DNA of 41,269 nucleotides, from NCBI GenBank assembly GCA_946042285.1, contig CAMGDK010000002.1, forward strand, positions 1 through 41,269. The letters run 5' to 3'. Both the position numbers and the translations under genes were made by a program. Of the stretch, positions 9,484-17,260 are shown piece after piece (position 1 is the first letter of the stretch; the number at the start of each line of letters is the position of its first letter). The notes under the pieces were generated by a model. The model was not told the DNA's origin. It did not search any database and was given only the letters and a program-made list of their open reading frames with translations. Source of the DNA: an uncultured Clostridia bacterium (lineage in GTDB: Bacteria > Bacillota > Clostridia > Oscillospirales > Acutalibacteraceae).

Positions 9484-9981
9484 ATGAGTTTTTTTGATAA
9501 GCTTAAGGAAATCGTTACTGAAAGTGATGAGGACGATTTTGATGATTTTTACGAAGAGGACAACAGCTCTTCATTGGGATTAGGAGGTCTTACTCCGCCA
9601 AGGAGGGAGAGAAGTCAAAGAAGGGAATCTGCAAGCGAGGAAAGAGTTGAGCGTTCACGCATTAAGCGTCACGACGACAGGGTTGTCAACATTCATACAA
9701 CTACTCAGCTTCAAGTCGTTCTTGTTAAACCGGAGCGTTTTGAAGAGGCTGCGACAATAGCAGATAACCTTAATGAAAAGAGAACGATAGTTCTTAATCT
9801 TGAGAGTACAAACAGGGATGTTGCCCGCAGGTTGCTTGACTTTTTAAGCGGTGCGGCTTACATCAGCAACGGTCAAATCAAAAGAGTTGCTAACAGCACC
9901 TATATAATCACCCCTTACAATGTTGACATTATGGGCGACCTTATAGATGAGCTTGAAAACAACGGAATGTTTATGAGATAA
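9484..9981 (+). CDS. sepF: Cell division protein SepF
   Basis: Membrane-associated FtsZ partner that helps tether and shape the septal Z-ring. The 165 residues comprise an N-terminal amphipathic segment (MSFFDKLKEIV) suited to membrane binding, an acidic then Arg-rich linker to about 75, and the compact SepF domain to the end with VVNIHTTTQLQVV, the region around LNLESTNRDVARRLLDFLSG, and ITPYNVDI. AAGGAGAGG precedes the ATG. It sits between yggS and divIVA. The ylmG and ylmH genes that separate sepF from divIVA in B. subtilis are missing here. Confidence 0.96.
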   Translation: MSFFDKLKEIVTESDEDDFDDFYEEDNSSSLGLGGLTPPRRERSQRRESASEERVERSRIKRHDDRVVNIHTTTQLQVVLVKPERFEEAATIADNLNEKRTIVLNLESTNRDVARRLLDFLSGAAYISNGQIKRVANSTYIITPYNVDIMGDLIDELENNGMFMR

Positions 9982-10001
9982 AAGTGTTGGGAGGATATGT
10001 T

Positions 10002-11195
10002 ATGATTACACCGAGTCAAATTAGAGAAAAGAAGATTTCCACTGTTGAAAGCGGAGGCTACAACAAGGACGAGGTTAACGAGCTTTTGCTTGATGTTATT
10101 GAGTCCTATGAGGCAGTTTACGCTGAAAACAAAGAGCTGTACAGAAAAATGGAAATTCTTGCTAACAGAATTGAAGAGTACAGAGCTGATGAGGATTCAA
10201 TTAAATCTGCATTGATTAACGCACAGAAGATGGCAACTCAGGTTGTTAACGAAGCAAAGGAAAGTGCAGAGAAAAAGATTTCCGAAAGTGCTGCATCGGC
10301 ACAACAGACAGTTCTTGATGCTAAGGAAAAGGCTGATAAGATTATCGGCGAAGCAAGAGATTATGTTGCAAATCTTACTCAGGAAAAGGAAAAGGCAGCA
10401 GGCGAAATCATGTCTGAGGCTGAAAAGAAGGCTAATGCCGCAATCAGCGGTGCAAAGCTTGTTGCACAGAATGCTATTGATGAGGCAAAAACAATTTCAA
10501 GAGATATTATTGAAAAGGCAAAGGCTGAAAAGGAATATAACCAAAATATAACGGCAAAGCTTAAGGAAGAGTCAAAGAGCTTTAAGGCAAGCCTTGTTTC
10601 TCTTTATGAAACACAGCTTCAAAAGCTTAAGGACATAGTTGAACAGGATTCATCGGATGACATTGAGGAGGAGTTTAACACTCTTATCAACCACATCGAC
10701 GCTCTTTCGGAGGATGACATCCCGCAAGAGACAGAAGAGGTTGAGGAAATCGTTGAAGAAATTGTTGAAGAGCCTGTTCAGGAGGAAATCGCAGAAGTTC
10801 CGCAGACTAACGAGGAGACAGTCGAGGAGGTAACTGAAGAACCCGCTGATGATGAGCTTATTCTTGACGAGCAGCTTGACGCCGTTGATAGCATTATTGA
10901 GGAAATAGGCGATGTTCCTCAAGCAAGCGAGAAGGAAATTGAGCCTGTTCCCGAATCTCCCGAAAAGGTAGCAGACGCAATCAATGCTTTTTCAAGCGAT
11001 GAGATTACACCGATAGATAATTCTTCATCAATTCCTGTTGTAGAGGAAGAGGTAATGCCGTTTGAAACATATTTCAATGTCAACAGAAACGATCCTCACA
11101 ACACAAACGAAACAATTTCACTTATTCCTCCCGATGATGACGAGGATGACGACGATACAACTAAATTTAAGGGCTTCTTCAAAAAGAAGAAATAA
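10002..11195 (+). CDS. divIVA: DivIVA-family coiled-coil protein with long acidic tail
   Basis: Polar/septal scaffold that senses membrane curvature and recruits division or envelope proteins. From the ATG at 10002 it has 397 residues: an N-terminal DivIVA domain (ITPSQIREKKI... GGYNKDEVNELL), a first coiled coil, a long Ala/Lys/Glu coiled coil to about 215, a Glu-rich stretch (about 240-310) and a tail with an Asp run before KFKGFFKKKK. It is much longer than B. subtilis DivIVA, about 164 residues. GGGAGG at 9989-9994 with 7-base spacing selects this ATG over an in-frame GTG at 9984. ileS follows 24 bases downstream, as in B. subtilis. Confidence 0.92.
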   Translation: MITPSQIREKKISTVESGGYNKDEVNELLLDVIESYEAVYAENKELYRKMEILANRIEEYRADEDSIKSALINAQKMATQVVNEAKESAEKKISESAASAQQTVLDAKEKADKIIGEARDYVANLTQEKEKAAGEIMSEAEKKANAAISGAKLVAQNAIDEAKTISRDIIEKAKAEKEYNQNITAKLKEESKSFKASLVSLYETQLQKLKDIVEQDSSDDIEEEFNTLINHIDALSEDDIPQETEEVEEIVEEIVEEPVQEEIAEVPQTNEETVEEVTEEPADDELILDEQLDAVDSIIEEIGDVPQASEKEIEPVPESPEKVADAINAFSSDEITPIDNSSSIPVVEEEVMPFETYFNVNRNDPHNTNETISLIPPDDDEDDDDTTKFKGFFKKKK

Positions 11196-11219
11196 GCCTT
11201 TACTAAGGAGCAAAATATA

Positions 11220-14009
11220 ATGGACTACAATCAAACTTTAAATCTTCCGAAAACCGAATTTCCCATGAGGGCTGGTCTTCCAAAGCGTGAGCCTGAATTC
11301 CTTGCAAGATGGGAAAGAAACGACCAGTACAGTCAGCTTATGAAGCATAACGACGGTAAGCCTCTTTTCGTTCTTCACGACGGCCCTCCTTATGCAAACG
11401 GCGACATTCATATCGGTCATGCACTTAACAAGACACTTAAGGATTTTATCGTAAGATATAAGAACATGACGGGCTTTAAGTCACCGTTCGTTCCCGGCTG
11501 GGATACTCACGGCTTGCCGACAGAGCTTGCAGCTCGTAAAAAAGCAGGCATCAGCGCTGAGACCGATATTTCCGATCTTGAGCTTAGAAAAATTTGCAGA
11601 GATACAGCTCTCGGTTTTGTTGATGTTCAGCGTGAGTCATTTAAAAGACTTGGTATTATCGGTGAATGGGATAATCCTTACATTACTCTTCAAAAGGAGT
11701 TTGAACAGGAGCAGATTAAGGTTTTCGCAACAATGGCATCACAGGGCTACATCTATAAGGGATTGAAGCCGGTTTATTGGTGTCCGGATTGTAACACTGC
11801 ACTTGCTGAAGCTGAAATCGAGTACGCAGAGGATCCTTGCCATTCAATCTATGTTAAGTTTAATGTAACAGATGATATGGGTAAGCTTACTGCTTTAGGC
11901 GCTGACCTTTCAAAGACATACTTTGTTATTTGGACAACAACAACATGGACTCTTCCTGCAAATGTTGCAATCTGTGTAGGTCCAAACTATGAATACTCAC
12001 TTATTAAGTCAGGCGATGAGTATTATGTTATGGCAACAGATCTTGCACCTGCAGCTATGGAGGCAAAGGGCGTAACTGATTACGAAACAGTCGGCATTAT
12101 AAGAGGCTCGGAGCTTGAGTATATGAAGACTCAGCATCCGTTCATTGACCGCACATCACTCGTTATTGTTGGTGATCATGTTACACTTGAGAGCGGTACA
12201 GGCTGTGTTCACACTGCTCCCGGTCACGGTGTTGATGACTTTATCGTTTGTAAGAAATATCCTGAAATTCCTGTTATCGTACCTGTTGATGCAAAGGGTA
12301 GGCTTACAGAGGAAGCAGGTCAGTTTGCAGGTCTTACAACAGAGGAGGCAAACAAGCCTATCGCGCAGCATCTTGACGAAACAGGCGCTCTCTTTGCATT
12401 AAAGAAGATTGAGCACCAGTATCCGCACTGCTGGAGGTGTCATAAGCCGGTTATCTTCCGTGCAACAAGTCAGTGGTTCTGCTCGGTTGACGATTTCAAG
12501 GCTGCTGCCGTTGATGCTGCAGAGGATGTTAAGTGGTACCCTGAGTGGGGCAAGGACAGGCTTCAGTCTATGGTTCAGGAAAGAGCTGATTGGTGTATTT
12601 CCCGCCAGAGAAAATGGGGTGTTCCGATTCCTGTTGTATATTGTCAGGATTGCGGCAGGGAGATTATCGATAACGACCTTATGGCTAAGGTTTCCGACAT
12701 TTTTGGTGAGGAAGGCTCGGATGCATGGTATGCACACGACGCAGAATATTTCCTCCCCGAAGGCTTCAAGTGTCCTCATTGCGGCAGCGACAAGGGCTTT
12801 GATAAAGAAAAGGACATCATGGATGTTTGGTTTGATTCCGGCTCATCACACGCAGCAGTTTGCAAGAACAGAGAATATCTTAAGACTCCTGCCGATGTAT
12901 ATCTTGAGGGTGCAGACCAGTACAGAGGTTGGTTCCAGTCATCGCTTCTCACATCTGTTGCAGGCGGCGCAAGAGCACCGTTTGAGCAGATTATCACTCA
13001 TGGTTGGACTGTTGACGGAGAAGGCAAAAAGATGTCAAAGTCACTTGGCAACGGTATTGCACCTCAGCAGATTATTGAACAGTACGGTGCAGATATTTTG
13101 AGACTTTGGGTTGCAAGCGCCGACTACCATGCCGATATTCGTATCAGCCCTGAAATTCTTAAGCAGATTTCGGATAACTATCGTAAGATTCGTAACACTG
13201 CAAGATATTGCCTTGGTAATCTCTACGATTTTAACCCTGATACAGATATGGTTGCAAATGAAAATCTTGAAGAGCTTGACAAGTATGCTCTTATGAAGCT
13301 TGACGAGGTTCTTGCGATTGCCCGTAAGGCTTTTGAGGAGTATGATTATCATACAGCTGCTCACTCACTTCACAATTTCTGTGTTGTTGATATGAGTAAT
13401 TTCTACTTTGATGTTCTTAAGGACAGACTTTATACATCTGCTCCTGCAAGCAACACAAGACGCGCGGCACAGACAGTTCTTTATAAGGTTCTTGATGCTC
13501 TTACTCTTATTCTTACTCCGATTCTTGCATATACTGCAGATGAGATTTGGCTTGAAATGCCGCACGATAAGAGCAAGAATCCTGAATCACCACTCTTTAA
13601 CGATATTCCTACACCTGATTATATTGAGGCTGACGATGCATTTATTGCAAAGTGGGACAGAATTCATTCGGTAAGAACCGATGTTCAAAAGGCTCTTGAG
13701 CTTGCAAGAAACGAAAAGATTATCGGTAAGCCGCTTGAGGCAAGCGTTACACTTTATGCAGACGGCGAGCTTTTCGACTTTCTTGACGGTGTTAAGGCAG
13801 ACCTCCCTGAAATCTTTATTACATCAGCAGTAAAGGTTGAAAACGGTAAGGGTGATGTTGAAGGTGATGTTGAAGGACTTTCGGTATCTGTTGCAAAGGC
13901 AGACGGCGAAAAGTGCGAGCGTTGCTGGAAATATTCCGATACAGTCGGTGCCGACAGCGAGCACCCGACACTTTGCGCTCACTGCGCAGCAGTAATGAAA
14001 GAGCTATAA
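11220..14009 (+). CDS. ileS: Isoleucyl-tRNA synthetase
   Basis: Class Ia synthetase that charges tRNA-Ile and edits misactivated valine. The 929 residues are of normal bacterial length. HIGH is literal at 64-67 (GDIHIGHAL) and KMSKS lies at 604-608. The CP1 editing insert has TWTLPANVAI and the GTGCVHTAPGHG block. A mid-protein CxxC/CxxC pair precedes the catalytic DVWFDSG block, and a C-terminal zinc site (CERCW...CAHC, about 899-924) closes the protein. AAGGAG lies before the ATG. There is no T-box leader: the gap to divIVA is only 24 bases, so uncharged-tRNA control would have to act elsewhere in the operon or be absent. Confidence 0.98.
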   Translation: MDYNQTLNLPKTEFPMRAGLPKREPEFLARWERNDQYSQLMKHNDGKPLFVLHDGPPYANGDIHIGHALNKTLKDFIVRYKNMTGFKSPFVPGWDTHGLPTELAARKKAGISAETDISDLELRKICRDTALGFVDVQRESFKRLGIIGEWDNPYITLQKEFEQEQIKVFATMASQGYIYKGLKPVYWCPDCNTALAEAEIEYAEDPCHSIYVKFNVTDDMGKLTALGADLSKTYFVIWTTTTWTLPANVAICVGPNYEYSLIKSGDEYYVMATDLAPAAMEAKGVTDYETVGIIRGSELEYMKTQHPFIDRTSLVIVGDHVTLESGTGCVHTAPGHGVDDFIVCKKYPEIPVIVPVDAKGRLTEEAGQFAGLTTEEANKPIAQHLDETGALFALKKIEHQYPHCWRCHKPVIFRATSQWFCSVDDFKAAAVDAAEDVKWYPEWGKDRLQSMVQERADWCISRQRKWGVPIPVVYCQDCGREIIDNDLMAKVSDIFGEEGSDAWYAHDAEYFLPEGFKCPHCGSDKGFDKEKDIMDVWFDSGSSHAAVCKNREYLKTPADVYLEGADQYRGWFQSSLLTSVAGGARAPFEQIITHGWTVDGEGKKMSKSLGNGIAPQQIIEQYGADILRLWVASADYHADIRISPEILKQISDNYRKIRNTARYCLGNLYDFNPDTDMVANENLEELDKYALMKLDEVLAIARKAFEEYDYHTAAHSLHNFCVVDMSNFYFDVLKDRLYTSAPASNTRRAAQTVLYKVLDALTLILTPILAYTADEIWLEMPHDKSKNPESPLFNDIPTPDYIEADDAFIAKWDRIHSVRTDVQKALELARNEKIIGKPLEASVTLYADGELFDFLDGVKADLPEIFITSAVKVENGKGDVEGDVEGLSVSVAKADGEKCERCWKYSDTVGADSEHPTLCAHCAAVMKEL

Positions 14010-14022
14010 TAATTTACAATCA

Positions 14023-14065
14023 AGGCACATGGCAAAGTCATATTCTTGTACAAAGCTGTGTGCCT
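14023..14065 (+). other. Hairpin in the ileS-lspA gap
   Basis: Bases 14023-14033 pair with 14055-14065 in an 11-base-pair stem with two G-U pairs and a 21-base loop. No T-run follows, so it is not a standard intrinsic terminator. It could slow transcription, protect or direct cleavage of the transcript, or have no role. It is the only gap above 52 bases in the 14-gene operon. Confidence 0.45.
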
Positions 14066-14089
14066 GCGTTGTATTGACGAGGTGAGAGA

Positions 14090-14581
14090 ATGAAGCTTAA
14101 TAATAAGAATATATGGTGTCCGGTTATGATTGCAGTAATCGTAGCTATTGACCAAATAACTAAATATTTAGCTGTCTCTTATCTTTACGGTCAGGACGCA
14201 AAACCGTTTATTAAAGGTGTTGTTGAATTTGTTTATGCAGAGAATACAGGTGTTGCATTCTCAATGTTCAGCAACGGCAGGTGGTTCTTTGTTGCATTAA
14301 CATTGATAGTCACTTTAGCATGTATAGTTTATATGTTTAAGAAGGCTCAAAAGAATTTGTGGCTTTACTGGTCACTCGGCGTTATTATTTCAGGCGCAAT
14401 CGGAAATCTTATAGACAGAATAAAGCTTGGCTATGTGATTGATTTTATAAATCCGATATTTGTAAATTTTGCAGTTTTTAACATTGCGGATTGCGCTATT
14501 ACGCTTGGCAGTATCAGTCTTGTTGCTTACCTTGTAGTTGATATGTTCAAAAAGGAGGACAAGAGTGAGTCAAACAGCTGA
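14090..14581 (+). CDS. lspA: Lipoprotein signal peptidase (signal peptidase II)
   Basis: Membrane aspartyl protease that removes signal peptides from diacylglyceryl-modified prolipoproteins. The 163 residues contain four predicted membrane helices and the catalytic aspartates D109 (GNLIDR) and D134 (FNIAD), with the conserved DQITK near residue 21 and NTGVAFS at 52-58. GAGGTGAG precedes the ATG. The 3' end overlaps the likely GTG start of rluD by 17 bases. The ileS-lspA-rluD order matches B. subtilis. Confidence 0.97.
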   Translation: MKLNNKNIWCPVMIAVIVAIDQITKYLAVSYLYGQDAKPFIKGVVEFVYAENTGVAFSMFSNGRWFFVALTLIVTLACIVYMFKKAQKNLWLYWSLGVIISGAIGNLIDRIKLGYVIDFINPIFVNFAVFNIADCAITLGSISLVAYLVVDMFKKEDKSESNS

Positions 14582-15488
14582 AATTGTTATTGATGAGGGC
14601 ATGAGCGAAATAAGGCTTGATAAGGTGATTTCGCTTGAGCTTGATACTCTTACGAGAAGTGCGGTAACATGCTTGATTGATGACGGCAATGTCACGGTTA
14701 ACGGCAAGCCTGTGTCAAAAAGCTATAAGTGCAAAATCGGCGATACGGTAAATGTATTTATTCCCGATGCCCGTCCGCTTGAAGCAGCTGCCGAGGACAT
14801 ACCGCTTGATATTGTCTATGAGGATAATGACCTTCTTGTTGTTAATAAGCCAAAGGGCATGGTTGTTCATCCTGCGGCAGGCAACTACGACGGCACACTC
14901 GTTAATGCACTGCTTTACCATTGCGGTGACAGCCTGAGCGGTATCAACGGAGTTATACGACCGGGAATTGTCCACAGAATTGACAAGGATACATCAGGAT
15001 TGCTTATTGTTGCAAAAAATGATAAGTCGCATTTAAGCCTTGCTCAGCAAATCAAGGAGCATTCCTTCCACAGAGCGTATCATGCAGTCGTTTACGGTAA
15101 TATCAAAGAGGACAGCGGTACCGTAAATCAACCCATAGGCAGAAATCCTAAGGATAGAAAGAAGATGGCAGTAACTGACAGAAACTCAAAGAATGCTGTC
15201 ACACATTTTGAGGTTATTGAGCGCTTCGGTGACTTTACACATATTAAATGCATACTTGAAACAGGCAGAACACATCAAATTCGTGTTCACATGTCATATA
15301 TAGGTCATCCGCTTGCAGGTGATTGCGTTTATGGACCTAAAAAGGTTATCACATCGCTGAAAGGTCAGTGCCTTCATGCAGGTGAGATCGGCTTTGTTCA
15401 CCCTACAACAAACGAATATCTTGAGTTTAAATCGGAGTTGCCTGACTATTTTGTTGAATTTCTTAACCAACTTAAGTCGAATAATTAG
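14565..15488 (+). CDS. rluD: RluD-family 23S rRNA pseudouridine synthase
   Basis: Isomerises uridines to pseudouridine in large-subunit rRNA. The 307-residue protein has an N-terminal S4 RNA-binding domain (about 10-80) and the RluA-type catalytic domain with HRIDKDTSGLLIVAKN, where the Asp after HRI is the catalytic residue, GRTHQIRVH and the final GHPLAGDCVYG block. The GTG at 14565 is preferred because AAGGAGG lies 6-10 bases before it. An upstream in-frame TTG at 14538 has no ribosome site. The gene resembles B. subtilis ylyB, which also follows lspA. The exact target uridines cannot be read from sequence. Confidence 0.93.
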   Translation: MSQTAEIVIDEGMSEIRLDKVISLELDTLTRSAVTCLIDDGNVTVNGKPVSKSYKCKIGDTVNVFIPDARPLEAAAEDIPLDIVYEDNDLLVVNKPKGMVVHPAAGNYDGTLVNALLYHCGDSLSGINGVIRPGIVHRIDKDTSGLLIVAKNDKSHLSLAQQIKEHSFHRAYHAVVYGNIKEDSGTVNQPIGRNPKDRKKMAVTDRNSKNAVTHFEVIERFGDFTHIKCILETGRTHQIRVHMSYIGHPLAGDCVYGPKKVITSLKGQCLHAGEIGFVHPTTNEYLEFKSELPDYFVEFLNQLKSNN

Positions 15489-15523
15489 TGCATATTTATA
15501 ACGATTTAAACGAGGTACGGATT

Positions 15524-16390
15524 ATGGAAAAAACATTTGAAAATTGGCTTGTAGTATCAGATATTGATGGTACACTTAACAATAAATTCAGGAAGCTGCC
15601 TAAGCGCAACTACCTTGCAATCAAGGAGTTTACCGAGCGTGGCGGCAACTTTACTCTTGCCTCGGGCAGATTACAGTCGAGCCTTGGCAGGAATTACAGA
15701 AGAATTACACCGAATCAGCCTGCGGTTGTTCTTAACGGTGCCGGAATTTATGACTATGATAAGCAGAAAATGATTTGGCGCAGTACAATCGGTGAAAAGG
15801 GCAGAGAGTTTGTAAAATATATTGCTAATGAGTTTGACGATATTTTCAAAAGCGTTGACATTGGCGTGTATTTTGATGACTATGTTTATATCGTAAAAAG
15901 CGGATTGCTTTCTAAGGGTACAATGTATTTTGATAAGGCAAAGCACGAGTATGTTAAATCTATTGACGATGTGCCGAGCGAAGGCTGGATGAAGGTCATA
16001 TTTTGGTCAAACCCATTTACAATTAACGAGCTTAAGTCGTTGGTATCAAAAATGGAAAATCCCGATGCGAATTTTATGTCGTCATCGGATTTCAGCTTTG
16101 AGATGCTTCAAAAGGATACTCACAAGGGTGTCGGTATAATGAAGCTTGCCGATATGATCGGTATTGAAAAAAGTCATGTTGCCGCTATCGGTGATTACTA
16201 TAACGATTGGGATATGCTCAAAACCGTTGGACTTCCTGCGTGCGCAGGTCAGGCTCCGTCGGCAATTCATAAAATATGCAAGTTTGAGGCGTGCCATTGT
16301 AATCAGGGTTGCGTTGCGGATTTGCTTGAGTATATCATGTCAGGTAAGGCTGATGAGGCGATATTAAAAGAAATGGAGAGTGCAAAATAA
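15524..16390 (+). CDS. HAD-superfamily (Cof-type) phosphatase
   Basis: A 288-residue haloacid-dehalogenase hydrolase of the Cof/YkrA type, likely acting on small phosphorylated metabolites. It shows motif I SDIDGTL (D13 nucleophile, D15 acid), motif II LASGR, the Lys of motif III in THKGVGIMKL, and motif IV GDYYNDWDM, with a C2-type cap between. The ATG at 15524 has GAGGT 7 bases upstream. An in-frame GTG at 15488 would overlap the rluD stop and add 12 residues without family support. Its stop and the next start share a base (TAATG), so translation with nfo is probably coupled. The substrate is unknown. Confidence 0.9.
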   Translation: MEKTFENWLVVSDIDGTLNNKFRKLPKRNYLAIKEFTERGGNFTLASGRLQSSLGRNYRRITPNQPAVVLNGAGIYDYDKQKMIWRSTIGEKGREFVKYIANEFDDIFKSVDIGVYFDDYVYIVKSGLLSKGTMYFDKAKHEYVKSIDDVPSEGWMKVIFWSNPFTINELKSLVSKMENPDANFMSSSDFSFEMLQKDTHKGVGIMKLADMIGIEKSHVAAIGDYYNDWDMLKTVGLPACAGQAPSAIHKICKFEACHCNQGCVADLLEYIMSGKADEAILKEMESAK

Positions 16391-17220
16391 TGCTTACAAT
16401 AGGCGCACATTTGAGTGCATCAAAGGGATATACTGCTATGCTTAAGCAGGCTATGTCAATCGGTGCAAATACATTTCAGTTTTTTACAAGGAATCCTCGC
16501 GGAGGTAGCGCAAAGGCAATTGACGAGGACGATGTCAATACATTTTTAAGGCTGATGCAGGAAAACGATTTTCCTGTTATTCTTGCTCACGCACCTTATA
16601 CCCTTAATTGCTGCAGTGATAAGCCGGAGACGAGAGAGTTTGCATTGAACACATTTAAGGATGATCTTCAGCGTATGGAGTACACTCCTAATCAGCTTTA
16701 CAATTTTCACCCCGGCTCACATGTAGGACAAGGTGTTGAAAAGGGAATAGAGCTTATTGCAGATGTTCTTAACAAGGCTTTGTTTAAGGATATGACAACA
16801 ACCGTATTGCTTGAAACCATGGCAGGAAAGGGCTCAGAGGTCGGCAGAAGCTTTGAGGAGCTTCGCGCAATCATTGATGCGGTTGAGCTTGATGAAAAGC
16901 TCGGCGTATGCCTTGATACCTGTCATGTCAGCGATGCAGGCTATGATATAATCAACAATCTTGATTCTGTTCTTGATGAGTTTGATTCTGTAATCGGTCT
17001 TGACAGATTAAAGGCAATTCATCTCAACGACAGCAAAAATCCGCCGGAGTCCCATAAGGACAGGCACGAAAAAATAGGCGAAGGCTTTATCGGCATTGAT
17101 GCTATTGAAAGGATTATCAATAATCCAAGACTTCGCCATCTTTCTTTCTTCCTTGAAACCCCGAATGAGCTTGACGGATATGCTCATGAAATTCAAGTGC
17201 TTAGAAATCTATATAAATAA
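16390..17220 (+). CDS. nfo: Endonuclease IV (AP endonuclease)
   Basis: Zinc-dependent enzyme that cleaves DNA 5' of abasic sites in base-excision repair. The 276 residues form a TIM barrel with the family metal motifs in order: FHPGSHVGQG, LLETMAGKGSEVG, VCLDTCHVSDAGYD, AIHLNDSKNPPESHKDRHEKIG-type block and FFLETPNE. Length is normal (E. coli Nfo is 285). It is the last gene of the plus-strand operon, starting in a TAATG overlap with the HAD gene and followed 4 bases later by a strong terminator. Confidence 0.97.
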   Translation: MLTIGAHLSASKGYTAMLKQAMSIGANTFQFFTRNPRGGSAKAIDEDDVNTFLRLMQENDFPVILAHAPYTLNCCSDKPETREFALNTFKDDLQRMEYTPNQLYNFHPGSHVGQGVEKGIELIADVLNKALFKDMTTTVLLETMAGKGSEVGRSFEELRAIIDAVELDEKLGVCLDTCHVSDAGYDIINNLDSVLDEFDSVIGLDRLKAIHLNDSKNPPESHKDRHEKIGEGFIGIDAIERIINNPRLRHLSFFLETPNELDGYAHEIQVLRNLYK

Positions 17221-17224
17221 CAAA

Positions 17225-17260
17225 AGCCCACTATGACATTTGTCGTAGTGGGTTATTTTA
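17225..17260. terminator. Bidirectional terminator between nfo and cca
   Basis: A 14-base arm at 17225-17238 faces 17241-17254 with two G-U pairs and a very short loop. The plus side continues as TATTTTATATA; the minus side begins with AAAAG in plus-strand terms, giving a T-run on the minus transcript. The hairpin overlaps the cca stop codon, so it probably ends both transcripts. Confidence 0.85.

Noticed and set aside
9984..10001. GTG start for divIVA giving MLGGYV
   Set aside because: Those codons cover the Shine-Dalgarno sequence itself. The ATG at 10002 begins the conserved DivIVA domain.
10650..10922. Minus-strand frame opposite the DivIVA acidic tail
   Set aside because: It arises from the repetitive GAA/GAG codons read backwards as Phe/Leu and has no independent support.
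11196..11219. T-box riboswitch before ileS
   Set aside because: Only 24 bases are available and no T-box sequence is present.
12409..13101. A 230-codon open frame on the plus strand in another frame within ileS
   Set aside because: It lies wholly inside a strongly conserved synthetase gene, is rich in Arg/Ser/Leu as expected of an out-of-frame reading, and has no ribosome site or recognisable domain.
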